Origin: Oscillospiraceae bacterium
GTDB lineage: Bacteria; Bacillota; Clostridia; Oscillospirales; Acutalibacteraceae
DNA length: 64,000 nucleotides
Assembly: GCA_910574995.1 (NCBI GenBank)
Contig: CAJTCS010000005.1
Location: 124,001 to 188,000, forward strand
Reading direction: 5' to 3'
Made by a program: the position numbers and the translations under genes. The notes beneath the pieces are model-generated. The model worked only from the letters and a program-made list of their open reading frames with translations. It was not told the origin of the DNA and did not search any database. This document shows positions 34,731 to 43,956 of this stretch, one piece after another (position 1 is the first letter of the stretch; the number at the start of each line of letters is the position of its first letter).

Positions 34731-35600
34731 TCATTTTTTCTTGAAAAATTCCCGCACATCCTCGGGCGTAACCTGAGGCCGCCGCCGGCGGAAGTAGATA
34801 AGCGCGAGCACCAGCAACAGGAAAAGGATGGGTATGCCCACGGCGGGGATGACGATATGGTTTGGTACACGTACCGCCTCAGAGGCGGCCATGATTGCGC
34901 CGTCCCTGTTGTCCACACGCCGGCCGCGCAGCAACAGGCGGTGGCTGTTGACGCCATAAGGGGTACAGGTCTGCAAGGTGCACAGGTCTTCGTCCTGGAA
35001 GAGGTTCATTTGGGAGGTGTCCTCGGGGACGACGGTGACAATCTGCTCGATTTGATACGTATAGACCTCGTTCAAAACGGAAATAGTAAAGATATCGCCC
35101 ATCTTCAGCTGGTCCAGGTCGGTAAACAGCCGGGCGGAGGGCAGGCCCCTGTGGCCCGAGACAGCCGCATGGGTGCCAGGCCCGCCTACGGGCAAGGAGG
35201 TACCGGAAAGATGCCCGGTAGCAATCTGCAGCACAGATTCCTCGGTGCCGTGGTAGATGGGCAGGTTCACGCCGATGACGGGTATACTGATATACCCCAT
35301 AATGCCCGTGCCGCTCACGTCCAACATGGAACGGTACTCGGCCTCCTCTTGTGGGGAGAGTATCCAGCGGTTGGATTTCTTCCACATGCGCTGGTTATAC
35401 TCCCGGGCGGCGGAAAGGATCTTGTCAATCTCCTCCTGGGACATGGCGTCCACCGTCTCCACATAGGCGGCGATGGCCTGGGATTGGTGGAGGGAATTCC
35501 ACCAGTCGGAAAAGGAAGGATACAGTATTAAGCAAAGCCCCGCAAGCACAACGACTGCCAAGAACAGGTTTATCCAGTTTTTTTTCAGCCATTTTGCCAT
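34731..35600 (-). CDS. Class C (pilin-polymerising) sortase
   Basis: The enzyme links pilin subunits through an LPxTG-type motif and a pilin Lys. The product has 289 residues with N- and C-terminal membrane helices, as in class C. The core shows GIMGYISIPVIGVNLPIYHG, His150 in AVSGHRG, Cys212 in TLQTCTPYGVNSHR, and Arg221. The usual DP[WF] lid motif is not evident; the matching region reads SNRWILSPQEEAEY. It lies after the major pilin, separated by strong hairpins. Likely substrates are the LPSTG pilin and the LPETG tip protein. Confidence 0.93.
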   Translation of the reverse strand: MAKWLKKNWINLFLAVVVLAGLCLILYPSFSDWWNSLHQSQAIAAYVETVDAMSQEEIDKILSAAREYNQRMWKKSNRWILSPQEEAEYRSMLDVSGTGIMGYISIPVIGVNLPIYHGTEESVLQIATGHLSGTSLPVGGPGTHAAVSGHRGLPSARLFTDLDQLKMGDIFTISVLNEVYTYQIEQIVTVVPEDTSQMNLFQDEDLCTLQTCTPYGVNSHRLLLRGRRVDNRDGAIMAASEAVRVPNHIVIPAVGIPILFLLLVLALIYFRRRRPQVTPEDVREFFKKK

Positions 35601-35624
35601 AGACAGGGCTCTCCTTACTAATGT

Positions 35625-35664
35625 ATCCCCCGAAGGGGATACCCGCCGCCGGGCAGCGGCGGGT
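35625..35664 (-). repeat. Paired hairpins between major pilin and sortase
   Basis: ATCCCC/GGGGAT at 35625-35640 and ACCCGCCGC/GCGGCGGGT at 35641-35664 form two adjacent stem-loops in the 104-base gap. No T-run follows. They may protect the pilin message end or reduce downstream transcription; this is inference. Confidence 0.6.
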
Positions 35665-35704
35665 ATAGGCAGTGCTTTACGATATTGAGAAGCGCGGCAG
35701 GGGT

Positions 35705-37360
35705 TTAGCCCTTGCTGCCAATGCGCTTTTTGGTGAAGAGCAGTACGCCCGCGCCAACTACCAGCGCGCCGCCCACCACATAGAAGATGGTGGTGCCGAT
35801 GCCGCCGGTGCTGGGCAGCAGGGAGCCCTTGTTGTTCACAACCTTGACCTGATTAGCATCAGTGACTTCACCATAGGTATAGATGCAGCCGCCGTGCGTC
35901 TCCTGTTCCACAATTGTAATCACCTGGTCGGGGCAAGTGTTGTAGCCAGCAGGTGTGGTGCTCTCATGCAGTGTATAGGTGCCAGGCTTCAAGCCATTGA
36001 TTACGAAAGCGCCGTCCTTGTCAGAAACGATTTCATTGTTACCAACAGCAATAGTTGATTTCAGGACTTTCACGCCGTTCTCCATTACTTCTACCTTTTC
36101 GGGCAGTTCAGTGGTGCCCTGGGGCAGGGCAAACACGGGGCCATTCTCCTCCAAACGATAGAGGATAACCTGATTCTCAGTGGTATCGCCCCAGAACAGC
36201 TGGAAGCCAGCGCCCTCCAAAGGCTTATCATCGCCATCAACCTTGCCGCCGTTCAGATAGAAAGTGTATACGGGCACATCGTCATCGGGGGTCTCGCCAG
36301 TAGAGCCGTCGCCCTGATCATAAGGATCGTTAGAGAATTCCAGGTGGGCCTTGTTCACGGCGCTGGGATCGTCCAAAGTGCCATTGATCTTGGCATCCTC
36401 GGTCAAACGGGCGGTATAAGTCATGGTAATCACGACGTCATTAGCCACTTCATCAGTACCAATGATACCAAACAGGTTGGCAATCGTCATAGAGAAAGTA
36501 GAAACATACTTTTGGGTTTTGCCCTGTACTTTCTCAGCCGGGTCAAGAGCTGCAGTCGCAATTGCATATTGATTCTTCTCCAGAAGTTTACCACTAACCT
36601 GAACCTGAATGGAATCTTCGTTAAGGACAAGGCCCTCGGTCATTTTATCAACCAGCTTGGCAAAGTAGCTGTAACCGTTCTCAGGAGCAGGGGCATTCAG
36701 GAAACGGTTCAACTCTGCCGCCGGGATCTTGGCGGTAACTGTGAAGGGGACGTTGTCGCCAATGTTGTAAATGCCGTTTGCAGGCTTAATTTCTTCGACA
36801 CCATCTGCAGCATTAATGCCCTCTTTCTTTTCAGAAGTGGGCTTGTCGGCCTTGGGGGTGATAGTAACATCACTTACAACCTCAACCATGTTAGCGGAAC
36901 GGACTTCATCCCCTTCCAGGTTTTCAGTCACATCACGGACCAGGTAGTAACCAGCAGGGAGGTTCTCCCAAGTAATAGGAGTATTTTCCTCCCCGGTCTT
37001 AGCATCAGCTACAAAGGGAGTAAGGTTTTCTGTAGCCGCAACCTTCGTCTGGATGTATTCCTCCAACTCTTCGGAACTCATCTTAGCGATTTTCTCCGAT
37101 TCCTCGGTTGCATCTTCGCCTGCAGTGCCCAAAATACCAGAATTACCAAACTTCACGTTTGAAAGTATCAACTTACCATCTTCGTCAGCTAAATCGCCAA
37201 CAAAGAGCTGGTAAATCTGATACTGATGGCCTGCCTGGGGTGCGCTCATCGTTACAGTGTAAGTCGAAGGAGCCGCATCTGTGGCCAGAGCCGGCAGCGC
37301 GCACAGCGCGCACAAGGCCAGCGCCAATGCTACCGCCAAAAACTTTTTCAACGTTTTCAT
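35705..37360 (-). CDS. Major pilin (isopeptide-forming, LPSTG)
   Basis: This is the probable shaft subunit of a sortase-assembled pilus. The product has 551 residues: signal peptide ending ALATDA, an N-terminal domain, a pilin-motif-like segment VTITPKADKPTSEKK with candidate linking Lys170 or Lys173, a central domain with internal beta strands, and a Cna-B domain with the E-box YTLHESTTPAGYN. The sorting signal LLPSTGG is followed by a membrane helix and KKRIGSKG. ATG 37360 has GAAAGGG before it. It lies directly upstream of the class C sortase. Confidence 0.93.
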   Translation of the reverse strand: MKTLKKFLAVALALALCALCALPALATDAAPSTYTVTMSAPQAGHQYQIYQLFVGDLADEDGKLILSNVKFGNSGILGTAGEDATEESEKIAKMSSEELEEYIQTKVAATENLTPFVADAKTGEENTPITWENLPAGYYLVRDVTENLEGDEVRSANMVEVVSDVTITPKADKPTSEKKEGINAADGVEEIKPANGIYNIGDNVPFTVTAKIPAAELNRFLNAPAPENGYSYFAKLVDKMTEGLVLNEDSIQVQVSGKLLEKNQYAIATAALDPAEKVQGKTQKYVSTFSMTIANLFGIIGTDEVANDVVITMTYTARLTEDAKINGTLDDPSAVNKAHLEFSNDPYDQGDGSTGETPDDDVPVYTFYLNGGKVDGDDKPLEGAGFQLFWGDTTENQVILYRLEENGPVFALPQGTTELPEKVEVMENGVKVLKSTIAVGNNEIVSDKDGAFVINGLKPGTYTLHESTTPAGYNTCPDQVITIVEQETHGGCIYTYGEVTDANQVKVVNNKGSLLPSTGGIGTTIFYVVGGALVVGAGVLLFTKKRIGSKG

Positions 37361-37403
37361 TCTCTCATACCCTTTCAAAAATATTTTTTTATTAGGCCCA
37401 ACC

Positions 37404-37985
37404 TCAGCGTATTTTCCCAATGGCCGTAAGGGGCCACACCCGGAAGAAAAGCTTGCCGACGATCAGGTCTTGTGTCACCGCCCCCAACGCTGTGTTTCGG
37501 CTGTCTACAGAGGTGGTGCGGTTGTCACCCAGTACAAAAAACTCATCCCTTGGCACGGTTAAAGGGAAAACGACGTCGCAATCCCCCAGGGACTTTTCCA
37601 CCACATAGGGCTCTTGCAGGCGCTTGCCGTTGACAAGCACTGTGCCGTCCTCTTCCATGCGCACCTCATCACCGCCCACGGCGATGATGCGTTTCACCAG
37701 CAAAGTGTTGTTATAATAGAACGCCACCACGTCCCCCGGCTGGTATTGGGCGGCCTTAGACGTCACCACGAAGTCGCCCGCTGTCAGCGTTTTCCCCATG
37801 GTCCCGCCTTTTATCTCCAGCACCGGGAACATCAGCACCGCAACAATTACCGCCGCCGCTGTTACCAGCAGCAGCACAAACACCGTGCTGCGTAAAATCC
37901 GGTTGTACTCTTTCTTGCTGTTCTCTTTTTTTAGTTCCGCCTCGATCTGCTCTACCGTGGGCAGCTCCAACTGCTTCCCCTTCAT
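37404..37985 (-). CDS. Signal peptidase I-like protein with Ser-to-Thr change
   Basis: The product has 193 residues with a single N-terminal membrane helix and the type I signal peptidase fold: LLVKRIIAVGGDEV with Lys98 and FFVLGDNRTTSVDSRN are intact. The motif that normally reads SMxPTL is GGTMGKTL here, so the catalytic Ser is Thr62 and the following Pro is Lys. It resembles SipA of streptococcal pilus loci, which lacks catalytic residues and acts as an assembly factor (established for SipA, inferred here). A canonical paralogue lies at 43957-44577. It lies 43 bases before the major pilin gene. Confidence 0.88.
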   Translation of the reverse strand: MKGKQLELPTVEQIEAELKKENSKKEYNRILRSTVFVLLLVTAAAVIVAVLMFPVLEIKGGTMGKTLTAGDFVVTSKAAQYQPGDVVAFYYNNTLLVKRIIAVGGDEVRMEEDGTVLVNGKRLQEPYVVEKSLGDCDVVFPLTVPRDEFFVLGDNRTTSVDSRNTALGAVTQDLIVGKLFFRVWPLTAIGKIR

Positions 37986-38006
37986 GGGTTCCTCCTGGGC
38001 CTGCCA

Positions 38007-38708
38007 CTACTGGTACTTTGGCCGGACAACCTGGCCTTGCGACACAACCTTGCCATTTACAATCTTTACGGCCTGCAGCACTTGCGTGCCCCCAGTTGGG
38101 CCCATGGCAACGGGGCGGGCTTCTTCTTGCTGTTGCGGGAGGGCCGCTTCCCGCGGCACTTCATCATATGCGGGCGGCACGTATGTGTCTTCCCGCAGGG
38201 CTGGCGGCTCTTCTTCCTGGGTCTGGGCGGCGCTTTCCGCCCCAAGCTGCTCCGCGCGGCCATAGTGGCGGGGTTCTTGGGGCTCTCGCCTTTCCAGCGG
38301 CCAACCGGGCCCATCCCCCTGCGCCCCTTGTATGGGGTCCGCCCGGGTAGGCTGAAGCGCGGCCTCCGCATAAACATCCCCGGGCGGCGCGGGGCAGGCC
38401 TGCTCCTGCTGGACGGGCGGGGCGTAGTAGTCGTCTGGGACGTGGATGAACGGCGCCGCTTGGGCAGGGCCTCCCCGGTATCCACCCGGGGCCTCCTGCA
38501 TGGCCTGCAGCGCAGAACGCAGTTTATGTATCTGCGCGTCTTTGTCGTCCAGCCGGCGCTTCAAACGCTCGTACCCAGCCTCAAGCTGGCCCAGCTTTTC
38601 CAGGGTTTCGGCCAGTTCCGCCTTGGCCCTTTCCGCTTCGCGGCCCTGCGCAAGCATCAGCTGCAGCAATTCCCTGCGGCCCAGCTTGTGCAGTTCCTTA
38701 TCCGTCAA
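38007..38708 (-). CDS. Coiled-coil protein of the pilus locus
   Basis: The product has 233 residues from a TTG start with GAAAGGGGG upstream. Residues 1-70 form a charged coiled coil (ELLQLMLAQGREAERAKAEL and beyond). The middle is low-complexity, rich in Pro, Gln, Glu and Ala. The end, VLQAVKIVNGKVVSQGQVVR, is ordered. No signal peptide or membrane helix is seen, so it is presumably cytoplasmic. I know no function for it, but similar short coiled-coil proteins occur beside Clostridial sortase-pilus genes. Role inferred from operon position. Confidence 0.65.
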   Translation of the reverse strand: MTDKELHKLGRRELLQLMLAQGREAERAKAELAETLEKLGQLEAGYERLKRRLDDKDAQIHKLRSALQAMQEAPGGYRGGPAQAAPFIHVPDDYYAPPVQQEQACPAPPGDVYAEAALQPTRADPIQGAQGDGPGWPLERREPQEPRHYGRAEQLGAESAAQTQEEEPPALREDTYVPPAYDEVPREAALPQQQEEARPVAMGPTGGTQVLQAVKIVNGKVVSQGQVVRPKYQ

Positions 38709-38778
38709 TCGATCGCCCCCTTTCCCCTATAAGATTGTATTTCTATACTATCATAGGCTATAGGAAAAATCAAGTGCG

Positions 38779-41700
38779 TCAGTGCCTGGGCCTCCGCTTC
38801 CGGCCCAGCAAAAAGCCTGCCGAAACCATCAGCACCCCGCCCGCGCCCGCGAATACCAGCGGGCCGAAGCCCCCGGTCTCGGGCAGCTGGAAGGACTTGA
38901 AATTGTTGTTGAACACCAGGCTGACGTCCACGTTATCCTTCTGGATGGAGCCGCTGAAAGAATTGCCATTCTGCGCGATTTCCACGCCTTCCGGATTCAC
39001 AGTGGCGGACACCTCATAATCATACTGGCCGGGTTTTGTCTTATAATAAACCACCTTGTTGCCGTTTGCATCCGTGCCATATTCAATCTTGTCAAACACG
39101 CCCAGCTCTTCAATAGTAAACTTAGCTCCAACTGGCAAATGGGCAATGTTGATGGTTTGGTTCTGCTTCAGGGTGAAATACGCGCCATTATGCAGCACAT
39201 CGCCATACAGCAAGGTGGCATAGGGGTCGTCATTGTCATCCTTCGGCTTTTCTATGGGTTTGCCATCCGCGTCATAACGGGTATAATGATAGTCATCCTT
39301 AAGTGGGTCACCGCTAGAATCTGACAACGTGATTTTAAACAGGAACTCTTCCGCCGTATTAAAGGACTCGGTTTTCCCTTCACCCATCCCGTCTACCAGG
39401 GTGCGGCTGACTTCCTTTTTAAAGGAAAGCCCGCTGTAATCCTTTTCGGTAAGGCTGGTGGTGGCCGTGCGCACAGAGGGCAGCGTGTACTGCATCCAGC
39501 AGGAAGAACCGGAAGCGCCGCGCTCGGTATAGAAGAAGTCCAGGCGGTACTTGGCTATCTTGTGCTCTTCGTCGTCGCCCAAAGCCACAACATAGTCATC
39601 GTTATCAACGAAATCCTTTACATTGATATAATCCCACAGGTTTACATACTCACCTACCGAGGAATGCACACCGCCCAGGTCGCAGACCAGCTTAGTAGTT
39701 TTGGCATCGCCTGTCAGCGGGGTAAGGAACACCCACATGTCGTCGTCGCCGAAGAACAGGTACTCCAACGGCCCGGCATATTCGCTGGTCAGCTCAAAGT
39801 TTACCGAGAAATTCATGCCGAAGAAACTATTGTGGTCTTTCTCAAAGTCACTCTCAGGGAGGTTTGTTACTTGTTGCGCATACTTTTTTTGATAATAATT
39901 CCAGCCGTTAAAAGAATGCGGGTTGTCCTTCTCCCCGAAGAGCACATCACTTCGTTTGTCTTCCGGAACTTGATCCAAAGCCCAAAATTCATTGGAAATC
40001 ATTTTCTTCCAACCTGAACCCCACGATATTTTCTTATCAAAAATTTGGAATTTATCCAGATTGTTTAAGGTTTGACTCCCATTTACTTTTGTAGCAGTTA
40101 AAGTATACGTATCACCTTCCCGGGTGAACGTAACATTGTTATCTGTACCTGCCGGATAGACAGTCTTTCCTTTCGCTTCATCTGATCCAAACAGATTTGG
40201 TCCAACAATCCCATCGGAAAAAACCACTGTACCATCCTGCATACCTTTCACAAGCCCAAAAGCACATCCCAAGAAAGAGTCACTCGAAATACTATCATGA
40301 TAGGATTTAGTATTACCCATGTTAATAGCATTCACGTTTCCGTTTGAATCTCTCCATAGCTGCGTAGGCATACCAGTACCTGAGTTGGCGTTTCCAAAAG
40401 CATATCTTGCCGAGGTTGTATCACCACCATAGTTAGCCGGGTTATTGATACCCTTGGCGCCTTTTTCCAAATCCTCTTCCTGGCTTGATTTCGCGTCATT
40501 TGTCACCATAGGATCCGCATGATTCCCCTCACTGATATCATAATCATAGAAGTTGGAATCAATGTCCTTGGTGCCATCGGTAGGATTATAGATCAAGCGG
40601 ACAATGTCATTGTCTGTAATTTGTACATAACGATGCCCATCCTGATTAAGGCTCCCGTCACCAGCCACCTCTTCACGGTTTGTAAAGTGTAAGTATTTAG
40701 TGATTTCATCAAACTCTTCCTCACCGTTTTGACCAAGCACAAAATTTGGAGTTATCTCCCCGAAACCCGTTTTACGCGTACCATAAACCGTCCAATACTC
40801 GTGTACCGCAGCGTTCCGGTCGGCATCCGAAGTAGCGGCGTCAAACGCCTTTTGGGCATCGTCGGCTAAGGCGTCGGGATCTTTGCCCTCTACCTTATTC
40901 AGCACCCAAACCTGCCGCAAGTTGTAGAATTCATCCGTGTTGCTTTGGGGCGCAAAATATTTCAGGTTGGGCCGCTGGATATAGGTGGAATCTACCTGAG
41001 TGTATACACGCTCTAGCTTATAGTCATTTTTCACAGTTCCATCGTCATTCAGGTGTATACGCTTAAAGCCATTGTCAGTAGGTGATCCTGTTCCCGTACC
41101 GTTTTGGGGCAACTTACCGCCGTTACCCATATTGTCTTTAGTAGACCCAGTATCTGTGTTAATAACGTCCAAAGTACCGCCTTCTGGGTCTAGCTTAATG
41201 CGGTTCATCCAGGCATAGTACTGCACCTTAAAGCTGGGGTTTGTGGGGCTGACAACCAGCATACCGAAGGAATCTTCCGGGGTTTGAGTAGATCCGTCAA
41301 CATCCTCGGCCCCGCCGGCGGTATCCTCCGCAGAACCTTCGCCTGAAACGTCTTCCTCCTCGGCGTCCCCAGATCCCTCTTCAAACTCACCGCTTTCTTC
41401 GCCGGATTCTTCACTTTCTTCTAAAGCGTCTTCTTCCACAGCCGCCGTGCGCAAAACCATACGCACTGTAGCCTCGCCCTTGCGCAGCGGCGCGGCCGAC
41501 CGGGCGCTTACCTGCGTATCCCCGGCTACGTTCTCGTTGATCATATCCAGCAGCTTTTCTTCCTCGTCCGCGGGCACAGCTGTGCCTTCCCCATCGCCAA
41601 CAGGCATGACGTAGACGTTTTCCTCTTCCTCTGGCCGGGGTTCTTCCACAGCCGCCTCTACCGGCACAATAGCCGCCATGGTAACGCCCACGCCGTCGCT

Positions 41701-43869
41701 GGCAGACTCGGGGCCAGTACCTTGCTCCTCTTCCACCTCCGCGGCCTTTTGCACCAAATGATCCTTGGCCGTCACTTCCAGCGTCACGGTGCAGCGGGAC
41801 AAATCCAACTGTACACCTTTATAATAGAGGGTATAGGCCATTACCTTCAGCCCAGGCAGCTGCCCGCCCGAGCTATCTTGCTGGGCATAAGCTTCATACA
41901 GCCCATATGTGGGGGTGCCCTCCTCCACCGGCTCTACCAGCAGGCACAAAGGCTGCTGGGGATCATCCAAAACATTGGCCGGTAATGTATCCCCTGCGAC
42001 TGTGACCACAGTGGGGGCAATTGGCCCCGATGGGGTTGGCGCAGCCGAAGGCTGGGGCTCTTCCGTGGCGGTGGGCTCTTCCACCTGGCTGGGCGCGGAA
42101 ACCCCTTCCTCCTCTGTGGGGGCCGCCTCTCCTTCCAGGCCGCTTTCCAACTCGCTTCCCGCTTCCACGGATTCCACAGGCTCTTCATCCCCCGCCTCTG
42201 GGGTGTTGTCTATAACAGGCTCTGAATCCTCCGGCAGGGCCTCTTCCTGGATAGCTTCCTCCCTTACCGGCATTGCCATGGGTTCCGGCTCTGGGGCTGC
42301 TACCTGCAATGCGGCCGCACCCTCTACGTGGAACAGCATATCGTAGTCCTCGTCCCCGTAGGCAAAGGACTGGTTAATCTGAAGGCGCACATTCTCCACA
42401 GGCCTTGGCGTGGCCGTTGCCTCCGGCTTTTCCGGCTGTGGCGAGCCCTCTGGCTCCTCGGGTTTTTCCGGCTCTTCCGGAATACCGCACAAGCCAATAC
42501 CTATCACGCTTCCAGGGGCTATATGGCTTACTGCTTTCCCATCCCCGTCTTGGGATACTTCCACCAACGCGGCGGACGCTTCCCCATCCTGGCCGTCCCG
42601 CCAGACAGCCGCTGTCAAGGCGCCTTGGGGATCCCCCGTCAACTCAATGGTCAGTTCTACCGGCTCCGCCAAATCCGCAATCTCTTCCCCGTTCAGGCTG
42701 ACCCGCAGCAGGGCTTTCAGCTGAAGGCCCTCATCCTGCAAAAGCTGGCCCATCTGCCGCTGCTTCTCCTGCAGGCGCTCCACTTCGTCCACCCGCTGGA
42801 CGGACAGGCTGGCGTCCTCCGGGAAATCTTCCCCATGGTATACGGCGGTAGCTTTCAAAGTCCCATCCTGGTACACGGCGCTGCGCTGGCCGGGCAGGCC
42901 GACGCCGTCGCTGTTATCCTCCGCCTGGGAGGGCAGTTCGTCGTCCGGGCCCACAGCCTTAAAGCAGCTGTCCCCATGGACATGCCCTTCCGTCTGCAAT
43001 TTATGGCATACAAATACCGGCCTGCCGTCCCGGTCTGTCAAACGGTTCTCTTCCGCCTGGGTATGTTCCCCAGCGGACAGGGAAAGCACCCCTGGGTCTA
43101 TCCCCCCCTGTCGGCCAGCGGCGACCTGGTCCGCTTCGCTGACCTGGTCGCCGCTGTGAAGGTAACAGGCTTCCGTATGGGTATGGACCTCTACGGCCGG
43201 GTGGCCGCAAACCACCCTCTCAACCACTGTGTAACAGCCGTCCGTGTGGGCGTGGCCCCCTTCGCCTTCCTCCGCGCCGCAAAGCAGCACTTGCTCGAAG
43301 CACCCGTCGCCGTGGGCGTGGCCTTCCGCCTCTTCCAGCTCGCAAAGGAGGAACCCTTCCTCGTCGTAACATTCCTCCCCATGCGTATGGCCCTCCGCCT
43401 CCTCCAGCCCGCAAACAGGCAGGGCGGAAAGCCCGTAACAATCCTCGGTATGCTGGTGGCCCGGGGTTTCCTCCAAGGCGCAGGCCAGCTCTTGCTCTTG
43501 CACATAGCAATCCGCAGTGTGTATGTGCTCCTGTACCTCCGGCAAGGGGCAGGACAAAGCGCCGTCCTTGTCATAGCATGCCTCTGGGTCATGGGTATGC
43601 ACGGCATAATCCGCCATGCCGCACACCTGCAACGGCTGTCCCCCTCCCTGCTGGGGCGTGAAATAACACGCCGCCGTGTGCTGGTGGGCAACCGTGTGCG
43701 TCAGGGCGCAGTCCAAGACGGTGTTGTTTTTCGCCCGGCCGTTCACGCGCAAGGCCACCGCTGTGGCCACCACGACTACAGCTGCCATGCACAGGAAAAC
43801 CGCCATCCGCTTCCTGCGCTTCTTTTGCTCCTGCAAGAGGTCCATTGCCTGCCTGTTGGGAGATTCCAT
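38779..43869 (-). CDS. Giant LPETG tip-type surface protein with Cys/His repeats
   Basis: The product has 1696 residues. After a short cytoplasmic start there is a membrane/signal helix at about residues 22-41. Residues 62-303 hold nine HxHxxxC[YF]-type repeats, each with another Cys between. A long Pro/Glu-rich region follows to about 850. The next part includes a fibro-slime/PA14-like domain (HSFNGWNYYQKKYAQQ, EYLFFGDDDMWVFLTP, YRLDFFYTERGASGSS) and a Cna-B-like domain (FTLKQNQTINIAHLPVGAKF). It ends LPETGGFGPLV, a helix and GRKRRPRH. DNA encoding the fibro-slime part is clearly more AT-rich than its surroundings. The position suggests the pilus tip adhesin. GGAGG precedes the start. Confidence 0.88.
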   Translation of the reverse strand: MESPNRQAMDLLQEQKKRRKRMAVFLCMAAVVVVATAVALRVNGRAKNNTVLDCALTHTVAHQHTAACYFTPQQGGGQPLQVCGMADYAVHTHDPEACYDKDGALSCPLPEVQEHIHTADCYVQEQELACALEETPGHQHTEDCYGLSALPVCGLEEAEGHTHGEECYDEEGFLLCELEEAEGHAHGDGCFEQVLLCGAEEGEGGHAHTDGCYTVVERVVCGHPAVEVHTHTEACYLHSGDQVSEADQVAAGRQGGIDPGVLSLSAGEHTQAEENRLTDRDGRPVFVCHKLQTEGHVHGDSCFKAVGPDDELPSQAEDNSDGVGLPGQRSAVYQDGTLKATAVYHGEDFPEDASLSVQRVDEVERLQEKQRQMGQLLQDEGLQLKALLRVSLNGEEIADLAEPVELTIELTGDPQGALTAAVWRDGQDGEASAALVEVSQDGDGKAVSHIAPGSVIGIGLCGIPEEPEKPEEPEGSPQPEKPEATATPRPVENVRLQINQSFAYGDEDYDMLFHVEGAAALQVAAPEPEPMAMPVREEAIQEEALPEDSEPVIDNTPEAGDEEPVESVEAGSELESGLEGEAAPTEEEGVSAPSQVEEPTATEEPQPSAAPTPSGPIAPTVVTVAGDTLPANVLDDPQQPLCLLVEPVEEGTPTYGLYEAYAQQDSSGGQLPGLKVMAYTLYYKGVQLDLSRCTVTLEVTAKDHLVQKAAEVEEEQGTGPESASDGVGVTMAAIVPVEAAVEEPRPEEEENVYVMPVGDGEGTAVPADEEEKLLDMINENVAGDTQVSARSAAPLRKGEATVRMVLRTAAVEEDALEESEESGEESGEFEEGSGDAEEEDVSGEGSAEDTAGGAEDVDGSTQTPEDSFGMLVVSPTNPSFKVQYYAWMNRIKLDPEGGTLDVINTDTGSTKDNMGNGGKLPQNGTGTGSPTDNGFKRIHLNDDGTVKNDYKLERVYTQVDSTYIQRPNLKYFAPQSNTDEFYNLRQVWVLNKVEGKDPDALADDAQKAFDAATSDADRNAAVHEYWTVYGTRKTGFGEITPNFVLGQNGEEEFDEITKYLHFTNREEVAGDGSLNQDGHRYVQITDNDIVRLIYNPTDGTKDIDSNFYDYDISEGNHADPMVTNDAKSSQEEDLEKGAKGINNPANYGGDTTSARYAFGNANSGTGMPTQLWRDSNGNVNAINMGNTKSYHDSISSDSFLGCAFGLVKGMQDGTVVFSDGIVGPNLFGSDEAKGKTVYPAGTDNNVTFTREGDTYTLTATKVNGSQTLNNLDKFQIFDKKISWGSGWKKMISNEFWALDQVPEDKRSDVLFGEKDNPHSFNGWNYYQKKYAQQVTNLPESDFEKDHNSFFGMNFSVNFELTSEYAGPLEYLFFGDDDMWVFLTPLTGDAKTTKLVCDLGGVHSSVGEYVNLWDYINVKDFVDNDDYVVALGDDEEHKIAKYRLDFFYTERGASGSSCWMQYTLPSVRTATTSLTEKDYSGLSFKKEVSRTLVDGMGEGKTESFNTAEEFLFKITLSDSSGDPLKDDYHYTRYDADGKPIEKPKDDNDDPYATLLYGDVLHNGAYFTLKQNQTINIAHLPVGAKFTIEELGVFDKIEYGTDANGNKVVYYKTKPGQYDYEVSATVNPEGVEIAQNGNSFSGSIQKDNVDVSLVFNNNFKSFQLPETGGFGPLVFAGAGGVLMVSAGFLLGRKRRPRH

Positions 43870-43956
43870 AATGCTGCCTCCTTCATCCCAAGCTGGTGCG
43901 TACTATATATATTATACTCTATACGATACTGTGTTGTCCAGGGGACGGCCGCTTTT

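Noticed and set aside
43000-43690. CRISPR-like repeats
   Set aside because: The regularity is at protein level (HxHxxxC units in frame); the DNA units are degenerate with no constant spacers.
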